DNA of 33,502 nucleotides from an uncultured Rhodospirillales bacterium (GCA_903920145.1 CAIXKV010000068.1:1-33502); one strand, 5' to 3'; shown: positions 1 through 8,891, numbered from the stretch's first letter. A program made the numbers and translations. Notes: generated by a model not told the origin, from the sequence alone.

Positions 1-110
1 CCCCGCGTCCTCGTGGACGCGAAGCCCCACTGTGTGGACTCTAGGGGGCGCGGATGCGCCCGCCCGGCGTCTGAGGGCAGCCTTGATGAGTCACCATCAA
101 GGCCCGATTA
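1..110 (+). repeat. Hairpin MITE, copy 1 (cut by the window edge)
   Basis: This is the right-hand part of the dispersed element, cut at its left by the window start. Hairpins 3, 4 and 5 are visible. It carries about 16 extra bases between hairpins 3 and 4 (about 28-43, CCACTGTGTGGACTCT), which add a small CCAC/GTGG hairpin. The same insertion is seen near 30191-30206, so it defines a subtype. The right end (GGCCCGATTA) lacks two bases of the usual GGCTCGATGGTA. It is followed at once by TGA and the next copy, in the same orientation. Confidence 0.9.
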
Positions 111-113
111 TGA

Positions 114-260
114 TACCGGCGAGCCCTGATACTGACACACTGCCGGTATCGGGCCGCGACGGCGGCCCCGCGTCCTCGTGGACGCGAAGCCAAGGGCGCG
201 GATGCGCCCGCCCGGCGTCTGAGGGCAGCCTTGATGAGTCAACATCAAGGCTCGAGGGTA
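114..260 (+). repeat. Hairpin MITE, copy 2 (full length, 147 bp, TGA target duplication)
   Basis: This is the reference copy. The imperfect terminal inverted repeats are TACCGGCGAGCC (114-125) and GGCTCGAGGGTA (249-260); 10 of 12 positions match when one is reversed. TGA flanks both sides (111-113 and 261-263). The hairpins in order are H1 114-120/142-148, H2 151-157/162-168 (loop GACG), H3 169-175/180-186 (loop TCGT), H4 194-199/204-209 (loop GGAT) and H5 228-236/243-251 (loop AGTCAA). It contains no gene. Minus-strand translations through it are open but have the same sequence at every copy, so they are repeat-derived. Confidence 0.93.
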
Positions 261-299
261 TGACACGGCGCACGCCGGCTATCGGCAAGACAAAAAGAA

Positions 300-323
300 C
301 AGGGGGAGCTTTCGCTCCCCCTG
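300..323 (-). terminator. Rho-independent terminator of the first porin gene
   Basis: A perfect 10-bp stem (CAGGGGGAGC 300-309 with GCTCCCCCTG 314-323, loop TTTC) lies 34 bases downstream of the porin stop on the minus strand. In minus orientation it is followed by a T-rich run (TTCTTTTTG). Confidence 0.85.
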
Positions 324-356
324 CATCAGACACAACCCCAATCCTTGGAGGGGAGA

Positions 357-1661
357 TTAGAACGCAATCGCGTTCTTCCACAGGAACAGGTTGGCGTTGC
401 CGCTGTAAGCAGTCCCGTTGCCGAACGGATCGGTGCCTGGACCCTTCATCCCGTAACCGGCTTCGTTCTGGGTTTCGCTCCGCAGATACTCTAACGAGGT
501 GGTCAGGCCAGGCGCCAGGACGTAGGTGGCGCCCAACGAGTAAAGGTCAGCCGAGCGAGAGCCGGGGGCATAGAGGTTTCCGGCATCTTCGCCGTGAGCA
601 TAGTTGAAGCCAACCGTGACTGGACCCGTCTGGTAGGAGATACCCGCCGTGACGGTGCTCTGGTCGTTCAGATACAGGCCCGAAGTCTTGGCGTAGCCCG
701 ACTTGCCGGCATTGAGGTAGCTGCCGCCGATCTCGAACCCAGCGTAACCGAGCTGAATGCCAGCTTGAAGAGCCGACAGGTCGTTGTAGCTGGTGTAAGG
801 CCGGGTGCTGTGGTTGGTCGGGGCATCGCCGTGCTCGTAACCCAAGCTCGCCTGGACCGACACACCGCCGAAGCTGCCATCGTAACGGAGACCGGCCTCA
901 ACGATGTTGTTGTAGGCGCAGCCCTGAAGCGGCTGTCCGTTGCCGAAGGTGCCGCCGCACTCGCTCTGCGTCGGATCGCCACCGGCTTCAATCGCGGACG
1001 AGGTGGTGGTCACATAGTTGCGACGATTCACGTCGGTGTTGACGCTGAGGTTGGTCGGGGTGAAGGCCAACATGCCCATCAGGCCGGTGCCGTCGTCATC
1101 CTGCGGGAAGAAGCGCGGGGTGAAGTAGTTGACCTTGGTGGCAAAGTTGCTGTTGGTGATGTTGTCGTAACCGCCGCCGAACACCGGCTCTAGGAAGGTG
1201 TTCTGGTTGTTCAGCCAACCATAAACGCCATCCGTCCAGTCGCCGACCACGCCGCCGGTGCCAAAGCCGTTGGGGGCCGTCACGCCATACTGGTTGTTCG
1301 GGCCCTGATTGACGCCCCCTTCGATCCGGCCAAAATTGCCGTCCGCGAACAGGTACGCTTGGTCGGTGTCGAGAACGCCCGTCCGCTCGTAAGCCCGGAC
1401 GCGCAGGTTGGCACCGTATTCAATGCCGTTGTCGGCCTTCGCGGTCGGCGTGACCTGCAAACGGAAGCGGTTGGTAAAGTCCACATTGCGGGTGGTGCCG
1501 TTGGCGCTGTCACCCTGCTGATCGACATAGCCCATGGTGAAGTATGCGTCGCCGCTCAGCTTGACATCAAACTTCCCAGGTCCGGTACCGTCGGCGGCTG
1601 CCGTTCCACAGGTTCCGACGAGCGCGATGGCCGCGCAACCAGCGAGCAGAAAACTCTTCAT
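357..1661 (-). CDS. Outer-membrane general porin (first of two paralogues)
   Basis: A 434-residue outer-membrane beta-barrel porin, expected to form a trimeric diffusion channel for small hydrophilic solutes. The start at 1661 is chosen because it is preceded by AAGGAT and opens a signal peptide (MKSFLLAGCAAIALVG...AAAD). The longer upstream reading frame has no support. After the signal peptide comes GKFDVKLSGDAYFTMGYVDQ, nearly the same block as in the neighbouring porin (GKFDVKLTGDAYIEGGYVDQ), so the two are paralogues. The body shows alternating aromatic/Gly-rich strands. The chain ends in Phe (KNAIAF), the usual BAM recognition residue. The gene has its own terminator and a long upstream region, so it is probably monocistronic. 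Substrate specificity cannot be read from the sequence. Confidence 0.9.
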   Translation of the reverse strand: MKSFLLAGCAAIALVGTCGTAAADGTGPGKFDVKLSGDAYFTMGYVDQQGDSANGTTRNVDFTNRFRLQVTPTAKADNGIEYGANLRVRAYERTGVLDTDQAYLFADGNFGRIEGGVNQGPNNQYGVTAPNGFGTGGVVGDWTDGVYGWLNNQNTFLEPVFGGGYDNITNSNFATKVNYFTPRFFPQDDDGTGLMGMLAFTPTNLSVNTDVNRRNYVTTTSSAIEAGGDPTQSECGGTFGNGQPLQGCAYNNIVEAGLRYDGSFGGVSVQASLGYEHGDAPTNHSTRPYTSYNDLSALQAGIQLGYAGFEIGGSYLNAGKSGYAKTSGLYLNDQSTVTAGISYQTGPVTVGFNYAHGEDAGNLYAPGSRSADLYSLGATYVLAPGLTTSLEYLRSETQNEAGYGMKGPGTDPFGNGTAYSGNANLFLWKNAIAF

Positions 1662-2098
1662 CGTAAGCATCCTTTCAAAACCGCCGAAGCAACCCGGCCC
1701 TGACTGTTGATCTCGTGAGACCAAATAAACGCCGAACCGATCGGGTCGGCAAGGTGAATTGGCGGTAATCGCTTGGAAGCGAGGCCATTGTGGCAATTGT
1801 ACAACGCACCCCATCGGGGCTGGCGGTGAATGTGGCAAACGTCGATGAAATGAAGGGCGCTCTGCCGAGAATTTGGGCGCAGCCCAGCGCACAGACTTCA
1901 TCACTCTTTATCAGTGGCCACAGCAACCACAGCCGAAAGAAGAGCCCCGGATACTGGCAGACGGCTTGTCATTCATTTGAGTCGGAAACGAAGCTTCAGC
2001 TCTTTTCTGCGAAGCAGGTATGCAAAAAAACGGCGGCGACCGGGGTCACCGCCGTTTCTCCTAGCCTTAACCCGCCCTGACAAGCAGGGCGGAAGCCC
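1662..2098. other. Intergenic region between the two porin genes
   Basis: These 437 bases hold the 5' region of the first porin gene and, at 2024-2055, the terminator of the second. Short frames here (for example 1790-2080 +) lack a ribosome site and family features. I could not assign promoter boxes with confidence. The AAGGAT ribosome site for the porin start lies at about 1669-1675. Confidence 0.6.
2024..2055 (-). terminator. Rho-independent terminator of the second porin gene
   Basis: A GC-rich hairpin (ACGGCGGCGACC 2030-2041 with GGTCACCGCCGT 2044-2055, one mismatch) is followed on the minus strand by seven T residues (plus-strand A run 2024-2030). It lies about 45 bases beyond the porin stop codon. 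Confidence 0.88.
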
Positions 2099-3466
2099 TT
2101 ACCACTGAACAACCGTCCGGAGCAGGACCACGTCGCCGCTGTCGTTGCTCACGCTGGTCGGCTCGACCGAAGCCGGAATGTTGCTGGTGGCTTCGAAGTG
2201 AGTGTACTCGGCGCCAACCCGCAGGCCCGGAGCAACGGTGTACATGGTGCCGCCGGTGACGGCGCCCAGGGTCCGATTGCCGCTATAGGCCAAGTTGCCG
2301 GCGTCGGTCTCTTCGAGGTACTTCACACCGAACACCCACGGCCCGAGGGTGTACTGACCACCAATGTTCCAGGCCGTCTGGTCCTTGACATGGGTTGCAA
2401 CCCGGCCAGGAGCCCAAGCCGCATACTTGTTGCTGCCGGTCGCGTCCACCCACGGAGCCTTGGTGTAACCGCTCTGGCCACCATAGACGTAACCACCGCC
2501 CAGGATGAAATCGGCGTAACCGACCTGGCCGCCCAACTGGTACGACTCGAGGTCATGATAGGCATTTACCCCGCCGCCAGCGGCGTCATTGTGAGCCGAA
2601 CCACCCGCATAACCGGCGCTGGCCTTAACCAGAAAGCCGTTGAAGGTCTCGCCGTAGTTCAAGACCGCTTCGTAGCTGTCGTCGAAGTAGACGCGCTGCA
2701 AGCTGGTCGAGGTGGCCGCCGTGTACAGTGAACGATTGACGTCGGTGTTGACGCTGTTCTGACCACTGGCCGAGTCACCGTTACGCGGAGCGTAGCTAAC
2801 CGCACCCTGCAAGCCGTTGGTCGGGGTCGATCCAAAGAAGCGCGGGGTGTAGTAGACCAGCTTGGTGTCGATGTTGTGCGAATTGATCAGGCCCAGGCCG
2901 TTGCTGCCAATCGCGCCGTTGTTGAACTGGCCCCAGGCATAGCCGGTGCTGTTGCCGGGCGACTTGCTGTTGCTGCCGGTGGTGGTGTAGCCGGTCGGAA
3001 CGGCGCTGGTGTTGGTGCTGACATTGCTGCCGCTGGTGTATGACCGCCATTGATCATACAGAGTCAACATCTGCCAATCCAGCGGGTGGTTGACGCTGTT
3101 GATGTAATAATCGCCAGGGCCAAAGATCACGCCGCCCTGGATCTGACCGAAGTTGCCAGATACGTAGATGTAACCCTTGTCGGCATCGACCGTGCCGGCG
3201 GCGCTGTTGGCGCGGAGCCGAGCGAGAGCGCCGTAGGTGATGCCGTTGTCGGCAGTGGCCACCGGGTTCACGACCAAACGGAAGCGGTTTTCAAAGTCAA
3301 CGCCACCGGCGTTGTTATGCAAACGCTGATCGACGTAACCGCCTTCAATATAGGCGTCGCCGGTGAGCTTGACGTCGAACTTACCTGGGGCGGTTTGGGC
3401 GTTAGCGGCACCGGCGGTCAGAGCCAGTGCGAGGGCGGAAGTGCCCGCCAGCAGATAGTTTCTCAT
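2099..3466 (-). CDS. Outer-membrane general porin (second paralogue)
   Basis: A 455-residue porin. The start at 3466 follows a strong GGAGGAG ribosome site and opens a classic signal peptide (MRNYLLAGTSALALALTAGAANA, cleavage likely after ANA). The N-terminal GKFDVKLTGDAYIEGGYVDQ block is shared with the porin at 357-1661. The interior is less similar and has Ser/Thr/Asn/Gly-rich segments (about residues 160-200) that probably form extracellular loops. The last residue is Trp (RTVVQW), an aromatic end typical of BAM-inserted barrels. A terminator at 2024-2055 separates it from the first porin, so the two are probably transcribed and regulated independently. Solute specificity is unknown. Confidence 0.9.
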   Translation of the reverse strand: MRNYLLAGTSALALALTAGAANAQTAPGKFDVKLTGDAYIEGGYVDQRLHNNAGGVDFENRFRLVVNPVATADNGITYGALARLRANSAAGTVDADKGYIYVSGNFGQIQGGVIFGPGDYYINSVNHPLDWQMLTLYDQWRSYTSGSNVSTNTSAVPTGYTTTGSNSKSPGNSTGYAWGQFNNGAIGSNGLGLINSHNIDTKLVYYTPRFFGSTPTNGLQGAVSYAPRNGDSASGQNSVNTDVNRSLYTAATSTSLQRVYFDDSYEAVLNYGETFNGFLVKASAGYAGGSAHNDAAGGGVNAYHDLESYQLGGQVGYADFILGGGYVYGGQSGYTKAPWVDATGSNKYAAWAPGRVATHVKDQTAWNIGGQYTLGPWVFGVKYLEETDAGNLAYSGNRTLGAVTGGTMYTVAPGLRVGAEYTHFEATSNIPASVEPTSVSNDSGDVVLLRTVVQW

Positions 3467-3832
3467 GATTTTCTCCTCCATCCTGGCAGCGAATGTTGAG
3501 CTCGTTGTTTCTCCAAGCTGGACCAAGAGGTACTCAGCCTGATCGCAAAGCGCAAAGCCGAAAGTGCTACCGTGGTCCTTTGGAAGGCACTGTGTGGCCG
3601 GATAGGCACAGGTTCCGCGAGGGGCTGTTCAAATTGGCTGTGCAACTCGGTGAATTCGGCAGGCTTCTGGCATCGTCTCATCGAAGTCCAGGCGGTGGCG
3701 CCGATCTTCCGGGGTGAAAAAGCCAATGTTGTTGCGAACGCGCGACTTTTATGGTTTGTTCGGGCGCGAAGAGGCTGCGGCATTATGCGCCCGGTGGCCC
3801 TCCCTTATTATGAACAACGCGAAGTTCCCGTC
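3467..3832. other. Divergent intergenic region, porin / DUF3576 gene
   Basis: These 366 bases lie between the minus-strand porin start and the plus-strand lipoprotein start and must hold the promoters of both. The porin ribosome site (GGAGGAG) is at about 3474-3480. I see no RNA gene, strong hairpin or repeat copy. The open frames crossing it look like chance extensions. Confidence 0.5.
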
Positions 3833-4366
3833 ATGACCCGGCTGCCATCAACCGTCCATGCCTGCCTCCTTCTGACGCTTGTTCTGGCGTTGGGAGCGTG
3901 TTCGGGCACCAAAACCACGACCCAGGAAGAGGTCGAGAGCAAGCAGAATTACAAATACGGAAGCATACTCGGCGGTGAGGGTGGCATCAGCCTGTTCGGC
4001 GAGCCCAAGCGGGACGACGCGCAGCAGGGCGGTGGTGGCCTCGGCGTCAACAGCTTCTTGTGGCGCGCTTCCCTCGATACCTTGGCCTTCATGCCGATTG
4101 CGTCGGCGGATCCGTTCGGCGGGGTGATCCTGACCGATTGGTACGCTCCATCCGATACGCCGAACGAGCGGTTCAAGGTGAATGTTTACATCCTGGACCG
4201 GCAGCTTCGGGCTGATGCGCTCAAGGTTTCGGTGTTCCGTCAACAGCGGGATAACGGCGGCACTTGGCATGACACCACTGTTGGCGCGACCACCGCGACC
4301 ACCATGGAGGATACGATCCTCACGCGGGCCAGGCAGTTGCGGATTGCCCAAACCCGGAACAACTAG
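3833..4366 (+). CDS. DUF3576 family lipoprotein
   Basis: A 177-residue lipoprotein. I recognise it as the DUF3576 family that sits just upstream of leuS in many alphaproteobacteria. The start at 3833 gives a type-II signal peptide (MTRLPSTVHACLLLTLVLALGAC) with lipobox LGAC and lipidated Cys23. A frame extends further upstream, but it would bury the signal. The mature part has a Gly-rich linker, then a conserved-looking core (NSFLWRASLDTLAFMPIASA...GGVILTDWY...ERFKVNVYIL) and ends near RARQLRIAQ. The function is unknown; an envelope role is inferred from the lipobox and from lptE downstream. The hairpin at 4415-4439 probably ends its transcript before leuS. Confidence 0.85.
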   Translation: MTRLPSTVHACLLLTLVLALGACSGTKTTTQEEVESKQNYKYGSILGGEGGISLFGEPKRDDAQQGGGGLGVNSFLWRASLDTLAFMPIASADPFGGVILTDWYAPSDTPNERFKVNVYILDRQLRADALKVSVFRQQRDNGGTWHDTTVGATTATTMEDTILTRARQLRIAQTRNN

Positions 4367-4414
4367 TCCAGAGAGAGCCGGCTTAGGGGGGCGGGTGTCG
4401 GGGTTCGGTTTGAT

Positions 4415-4445
4415 CGCAGGCGGTGATGAGCCGCCTGCGGTTTTG
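4415..4445 (+). terminator. Likely terminator after the DUF3576 gene
   Basis: A 9-bp perfect stem (CGCAGGCGG 4415-4423 with CCGCCTGCG 4431-4439, loop TGATGAG) is followed by GTTTTGCG. The T run is short, so termination may be partial. Confidence 0.6.
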
Positions 4446-4530
4446 CGCGATTCGCGCCCGTTCGTCGGGGTACGGTCTAGTGGCGTCCAGGTCTCCGAAA
4501 TCACCGTTTCATTTCAGAGTTGCGCACATC

Positions 4531-7098
4531 ATGGCCCGCTATAATTTCAGGGAAACCGAAGCGAAATGGCAGACGATTTGGCGTGAACGGGGCACCTTTG
4601 TTGTCACCGAGCGTTCGGATCGTCCGAAATACTATGTGCTGGAGATGTTTCCCTATCCTTCGGGGCGTCTGCACATTGGCCATGTCCGCAACTATACTCT
4701 TGGTGATATGGTTGCCCGGTTCAAGCGGGCTCAGGGCTATAATGTTCTGCATCCCATGGGGTGGGATGCCTTTGGTTTACCCGCCGAAAATGCCGCGATT
4801 GCCAACAAGGTCCATCCGGCGGCGTGGACCTTCGACAACATTCGGGTGATGCGGGGGCAGCTTCAGGTCATGGGGCTGGCTTATGACTGGTCACGCGAGG
4901 TGGCCACATGCGCCCCGGACTATTATCGCCACGAACAGAAAATGTTTTTGGACTTTCTGAAGGCGGGCTTGGCCTATCGGAAAGAATCCTGGGTTAATTG
5001 GGATCCGGTCGAACACACGGTTTTGGCCAACGAACAGGTCATCGACGGTTGCGGCTGGCGGTCGGGCGCGCCGGTGGAAAAGCGCAAACTGTCCCAATGG
5101 TTCCTGCGCATTACGGACTTCGCCGAAGACCTGCTGGAAGGGTTGAAGACTCTGGAGCGGTGGCCGGAGAAGGTACGCCTGATGCAAGAAAACTGGATCG
5201 GTCGATCCAGCGGCGCTCGTCTGACATTCGCTCTGATTCGGCCCGAGGGAAATTCGTCTGAAGGCATGCCCGAAGGCGTCGAGGTTTTCACGACTCGTCC
5301 CGATACCCTGTTCGGCGCTTCGTTCCTGGCCATTTCACCCCATCATCCTCTGGCGGCGATGCTGGCAAACGGCAATCCGAGGCTGGCGGCCTTCATTGCC
5401 GAATGCAACCGAATCGGGACCAGTGAAGCCGCCATTGAAACCGCCGAAAAAACCGGCTTCGATACGGGGCTCACGGTTCGCCACCCCTTCTTGCCCGATC
5501 GATCCCTGCCGCTACACGTCGCCAATTTCGTCCTGATGGACTATGGCACCGGAGCCATTTTCGGCTGTCCGGCTCACGACCAGCGCGATCTGGATTTTGC
5601 GCGGAAATACGGGTTGCCGGTGCGCCCGGTGGTGATTCCTTCCGATGTCGCTCCCGAACACTTCGCAGTGGGCAACGAAGCCTATACGGGTCCGGGCGTA
5701 TTGCACCATTCGGGATTCCTGGATGGTTTGAATGTCGAGTCGGCCAAGGCTGCCGCTGGCCAACGGCTGGAAGCTATGGGCTGCGGCCAGCGCACCACCG
5801 TTTACCGTTTGCGCGATTGGGGCGTGTCGCGTCAGCGATACTGGGGATGCCCGATTCCGGTGATCCATTGCCAAAGCTGTGGAGTGGTGCCGGTGCCCGA
5901 CGATCAACTGCCGGTGCGGTTGCCGGATGATGTGTCGTTTGACCGCCCTGGCAACCCACTGGAGCATCATCCCACCTGGAAGCATACGGCCTGCCCCCAC
6001 TGCGGGCAGCCGGCTCTGCGCGAGACCGACACCTTCGATACCTTTTTCGAGTCGTCCTGGTATTTTGCCCGCTTCACTTCGCCGAACGAGACCGAGCGCG
6101 GTTTCGATCGCCAAGCCGCCGACTACTGGTTGCCGGTGGATCAATATATCGGCGGAGTCGAGCATGCGGTGCTCCATCTGCTCTATGCCCGCTTCTTTAC
6201 CCGCGCCCTAAAGCGATGCGGAGCTTTGGGAGTCGAGGAGCCCTTTGCCGGTCTAATGACCCAGGGTATGGTCACCCATCGCGCCTATCGGGGCGAAGAT
6301 GGCGCCTGGCTCTATCCCGAAGAGGTGGGCGAGCAGGAGGGTCGGGCGATTCGGGTTGCCGATGGAACGCCGGTCGCGGTCGGTCGCCTGGAGAAGATGA
6401 GTAAATCCAAAAAGAATGTGGTCGGGTTAGAGCGGGTGGTTGATGCCTATGGCGCCGACACCGCGCGCTTGCTGTTATTGTCGGACAGCCCACCGGATCG
6501 CGATCTGGAATGGACGGATGCCGGCATCGATGGGGCATGGCGGTTCCTGAATCGTCTATGGCGCCTGTATACCGAACCGCCCGAGCCGGCGGGGTCGGGA
6601 GATGTCGGCGCGAAGGTTCAGGCGACGCGCAGTGCCATCCACAAGGCCATTGCGGCGATCACCGACGATTTCGAGAAATTCCATTTCAATAAAGTTGTGG
6701 CGCGGATTCGTGAACTGACCAACAGTTTGGCAGAACTGGGCGGCAGCGAGGACGAGGTGGCGGTACGGCGCGAAGGGCTGGAGGCTCTGGCGGTTCTGAT
6801 TGGCCCGATGATGCCGCATCTGGCCGAAGAACTGTGGCAGGGACTCGGCTACGAAACGCTGTTGGCCGATCAGCCCTGGCCTCGGTTTGATCCGGCGCTG
6901 GTGGCTGATAACACCGTGACCATGGCGGTTCAGATCAATGGCAAGCTGCGCGCCACGGTGACGGTGGCGCGCGATCTGCCCGCAGTCGAGGTGGAGCGTG
7001 TGGCTTTGGCCGAAGCGGCGGTGGTGCGGGTGCTTGAGGGCAAGTCGGTTCGCAAGGTGGTGGTGGTGCCAAACCGGGTGGTCAACATCGTCGCCTGA
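4531..7098 (+). CDS. leuS: Leucine--tRNA ligase
   Basis: An 855-residue class I aminoacyl-tRNA synthetase that charges tRNA-Leu in the cytoplasm. The start at 4531 gives [14 protein letters not shown], the expected N-terminus; upstream frame extension is not homologous. The HIGH signature is at residues 48-51 ([11 protein letters not shown]) and KMSKS at 622-626. The CP1 editing domain lies between them, with [12 protein letters not shown] and a [17 protein letters not shown] block. CxxC pairs ([14 protein letters not shown]) lie in the zinc/insertion region and the C-terminal anticodon-binding domain follows. Length matches bacterial LeuRS. The ribosome site is weak. lptE follows 57 bp downstream and holA follows that; all three are probably co-transcribed. 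Confidence 0.97.
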   Translation: MARYNFRETEAKWQTIWRERGTFVVTERSDRPKYYVLEMFPYPSGRLHIGHVRNYTLGDMVARFKRAQGYNVLHPMGWDAFGLPAENAAIANKVHPAAWTFDNIRVMRGQLQVMGLAYDWSREVATCAPDYYRHEQKMFLDFLKAGLAYRKESWVNWDPVEHTVLANEQVIDGCGWRSGAPVEKRKLSQWFLRITDFAEDLLEGLKTLERWPEKVRLMQENWIGRSSGARLTFALIRPEGNSSEGMPEGVEVFTTRPDTLFGASFLAISPHHPLAAMLANGNPRLAAFIAECNRIGTSEAAIETAEKTGFDTGLTVRHPFLPDRSLPLHVANFVLMDYGTGAIFGCPAHDQRDLDFARKYGLPVRPVVIPSDVAPEHFAVGNEAYTGPGVLHHSGFLDGLNVESAKAAAGQRLEAMGCGQRTTVYRLRDWGVSRQRYWGCPIPVIHCQSCGVVPVPDDQLPVRLPDDVSFDRPGNPLEHHPTWKHTACPHCGQPALRETDTFDTFFESSWYFARFTSPNETERGFDRQAADYWLPVDQYIGGVEHAVLHLLYARFFTRALKRCGALGVEEPFAGLMTQGMVTHRAYRGEDGAWLYPEEVGEQEGRAIRVADGTPVAVGRLEKMSKSKKNVVGLERVVDAYGADTARLLLLSDSPPDRDLEWTDAGIDGAWRFLNRLWRLYTEPPEPAGSGDVGAKVQATRSAIHKAIAAITDDFEKFHFNKVVARIRELTNSLAELGGSEDEVAVRREGLEALAVLIGPMMPHLAEELWQGLGYETLLADQPWPRFDPALVADNTVTMAVQINGKLRATVTVARDLPAVEVERVALAEAAVVRVLEGKSVRKVVVVPNRVVNIVA

Positions 7099-7155
7099 GC
7101 GGCGTAACGGTGGCGGCCCAGTTGGACGCGCACAAAAGGAAAAAGGAGACGGCGA

Positions 7156-7800
7156 ATGGGAGGCGGGTCCGGTCGGGTGGCGCTGAAGATCGCCCCAATG
7201 CTGGTGTTGGGGCTGCTGCTGGAAGCCTGCGGTTTTCAGCCCATGATGGCAACACCGACCAATCAGCCGGCGGTGAATGAACAACTGGCTCAGGTCACCA
7301 TCGACGAAATCCCCGATCGGGTCGGGCAGGAACTCCGCAATCGTCTGATCGATCATTTCTATCGTGACGGACGACCAGCCAAGCCGTTGTACCGGCTGAT
7401 CATCAAGCTGGACACCAGCCAGATGACGCTGGCGGTTCAATCGGACGTTTCGGCATCCCGATCCGAATGGATCGTCACGGCCAACTATCAGCTTTATTAT
7501 ATCCCGAATAATACCTTGGTTCTCAGCGGCAGTAGCCGTGCGGTTCCGGGCTATAACGTCACTTATGCCCAGTATTCTTCGTTCGTGTCCGAAAGTGCAG
7601 CCTTTGATCGCGGCATTGTTTATGTTGGCGATGACATTGCGACTCGGGTTGGCATGTATTTCGCCCGAGATCCCGACCAACGGCGCAAACTGCCGCCGCC
7701 GGCTTGGGCGCCGACTCTGCCGCCCGCGCCGGCAGCCGTGCCGACCGTGCCATCGGTGGTTCACCCGTCGTCGATGCCAGCCAATACTCCGAACTGGTAA
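7156..7800 (+). CDS. lptE: LPS assembly lipoprotein LptE
   Basis: A 214-residue outer-membrane lipoprotein, the expected plug/partner of the LptD barrel that inserts lipopolysaccharide into the outer leaflet. An AAGGAGAC ribosome site precedes the start. The signal peptide ends in a lipobox (LLEACGF) with Cys25. The mature domain contains typical LptE strands (LYRLIIKLDTSQMTLAVQSD, WIVTANYQLYYIPNNTLVLSG and a YSSFVSESAAFDRGI segment). The C-terminal 45 residues are Pro/Ala-rich and probably disordered. The position between leuS and holA is the usual place for this gene and supports the call, since LptE is weakly conserved in sequence. Confidence 0.88.
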   Translation: MGGGSGRVALKIAPMLVLGLLLEACGFQPMMATPTNQPAVNEQLAQVTIDEIPDRVGQELRNRLIDHFYRDGRPAKPLYRLIIKLDTSQMTLAVQSDVSASRSEWIVTANYQLYYIPNNTLVLSGSSRAVPGYNVTYAQYSSFVSESAAFDRGIVYVGDDIATRVGMYFARDPDQRRKLPPPAWAPTLPPAPAAVPTVPSVVHPSSMPANTPNW

Positions 7801-7827
7801 GCGGTCGGATGGGGGAAGGCGTCGGCG

Positions 7828-8859
7828 GTGAAGCTTCAAGGCAAGGCGATTGATGGCTTCCTCGCCCGGCCAGACCCCCGGATTCGGGCGGTCCTGGTTT
7901 ACGGCCCGGACGCCGGGTTGGTGCGGGAGCGGGCCGGGACTGTGGCGCGCTCTGTGGTCCCGGACCTCGCGGATCCGTTCCGGGTTGCCGAGCTGCCGGT
8001 GCGAACGGTGGCCGGGGATGTGGCGCGGTTGCTAGATGAGGTGGCGGCGCTGTCCTTGGTGGGAGGGCGCCGGTTGGTTCGCATCCGCGAGGCTGACGAA
8101 TCGGTGACAGCCGCTTGTGCCGCCCTGTTTTCGGCGCCGCCGTCGGGTGACAGCCTGCTGCTGGTCGAAGCCGGGGACTTGGGCGCCCGCTCGCGCCTGC
8201 GTCTGGCTTTCGAGGCCGCGCCCCTTGGGGCCGCACTGCCCTGCTATGTGGAAGACGAATCGGCGCTGCGGCGGGTGATCGTTGAATTGGCGGCGGGGCA
8301 GGGGTTGAGCCTCGACAATGATGCTCAGGTGTTTCTGGCCGCCCATTTGATCGGTGATCGTTCGGTGGTGCGCGGAGAGATCGAGAAGCTGGCGCTGTAT
8401 ATGGGCCCCGAGCGTCGGGTTGGGTTGGAACAGGTCCAGGCGGTGATTGGCGACAGCGCCTCACAATTGTCTTTGGATGACCCCATCTGGGCGGCAGCCA
8501 GTGGTGATTTTGCCGCCCTCGATACGGCGTTGAGGCGGCTTTATGCCGAAAGCATGGCACCTGTGGCTATCCTGCGGGCGGCACAACGGCATTTTCAGCG
8601 ATTGCATTGGGTCCAGGCCGAAATCGCCGCCGGTTTGTCGAGTGAGGCGGCGGTGGGGGCTTTGAAGCCCCCTCTATTCTTTAAGTTGCGTAGTGTCTTT
8701 TTGACTCAACTGCGCCAATGGCCGTTACCGGCCTTGCGTCAGGCCCTCGATCGCTTGACCGAGGCCGAGATCGAATGCAAACGCACCAATATGCCCGACG
8801 AGACCTTGTGTGCCCGGACGCTGTTACAATTGGCGGCCTTGGCCCGGAGTCGTCGCTGA
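7828..8859 (+). CDS. holA: DNA polymerase III subunit delta
   Basis: A 343-residue delta subunit of the clamp-loader complex, which opens the beta clamp. The start is GTG at 7828, 27 bp after lptE. The N-terminal AAA-like part has AVLVYGPDAGLVRERA where an ATPase would have a P-loop; delta does not hydrolyse ATP, so its absence is normal. A middle helical region (FLAAHLIGDRSVVRGEIEKLALY) and a C-terminal collar domain (AILRAAQRHFQRL...LTEAEIECKRTNMPDETL) complete the family pattern. It is the last plus-strand gene here. It converges on topA across a 96-bp gap that holds a decayed copy of the hairpin repeat. Confidence 0.93.
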   Translation: MKLQGKAIDGFLARPDPRIRAVLVYGPDAGLVRERAGTVARSVVPDLADPFRVAELPVRTVAGDVARLLDEVAALSLVGGRRLVRIREADESVTAACAALFSAPPSGDSLLLVEAGDLGARSRLRLAFEAAPLGAALPCYVEDESALRRVIVELAAGQGLSLDNDAQVFLAAHLIGDRSVVRGEIEKLALYMGPERRVGLEQVQAVIGDSASQLSLDDPIWAAASGDFAALDTALRRLYAESMAPVAILRAAQRHFQRLHWVQAEIAAGLSSEAAVGALKPPLFFKLRSVFLTQLRQWPLPALRQALDRLTEAEIECKRTNMPDETLCARTLLQLAALARSRR

Positions 8860-8891
8860 CGGCCAGTTCCTTGAGCGGCCTTTTGAACTCA

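Noticed and set aside
1-260. CRISPR array or integron attC cassettes, because of repeated hairpins
   Set aside because: Copies are kilobases apart or directly joined without unique spacers of fixed length, no cas or integrase gene is present, and no attC core sites were seen. Terminal inverted repeats and TNA duplications fit an inserted element instead.
32-607. Plus-strand frame of 191 codons
   Set aside because: It runs through the MITE copies and then antisense through the porin gene. It has no ribosome site and no family features.
594-1193. Long frame antisense to the first porin
   Set aside because: The porin on the other strand has a signal peptide, barrel pattern and terminal Phe. 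The antisense frame is a GC-rich shadow.
1790-2080. 96-codon plus-strand frame between the porins
   Set aside because: No ribosome site, it crosses the second porin's terminator hairpin, and its composition shows no protein-like features.
4440-4530. T-box or leucine leader peptide before leuS
   Set aside because: No T-box motif and no run of Leu codons were found. T-boxes are not expected in this group. The hairpin at 4415 fits the terminator of the preceding gene.
6556-7839. 427-codon minus-strand frame opposite leuS and lptE
   Set aside because: It is antisense to two well-supported genes and has Arg/His-rich text typical of shadow frames.
7559-8560. 333-codon minus-strand frame opposite holA
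   Set aside because: Pro/Arg/Ser-rich with no domain, and antisense to holA.
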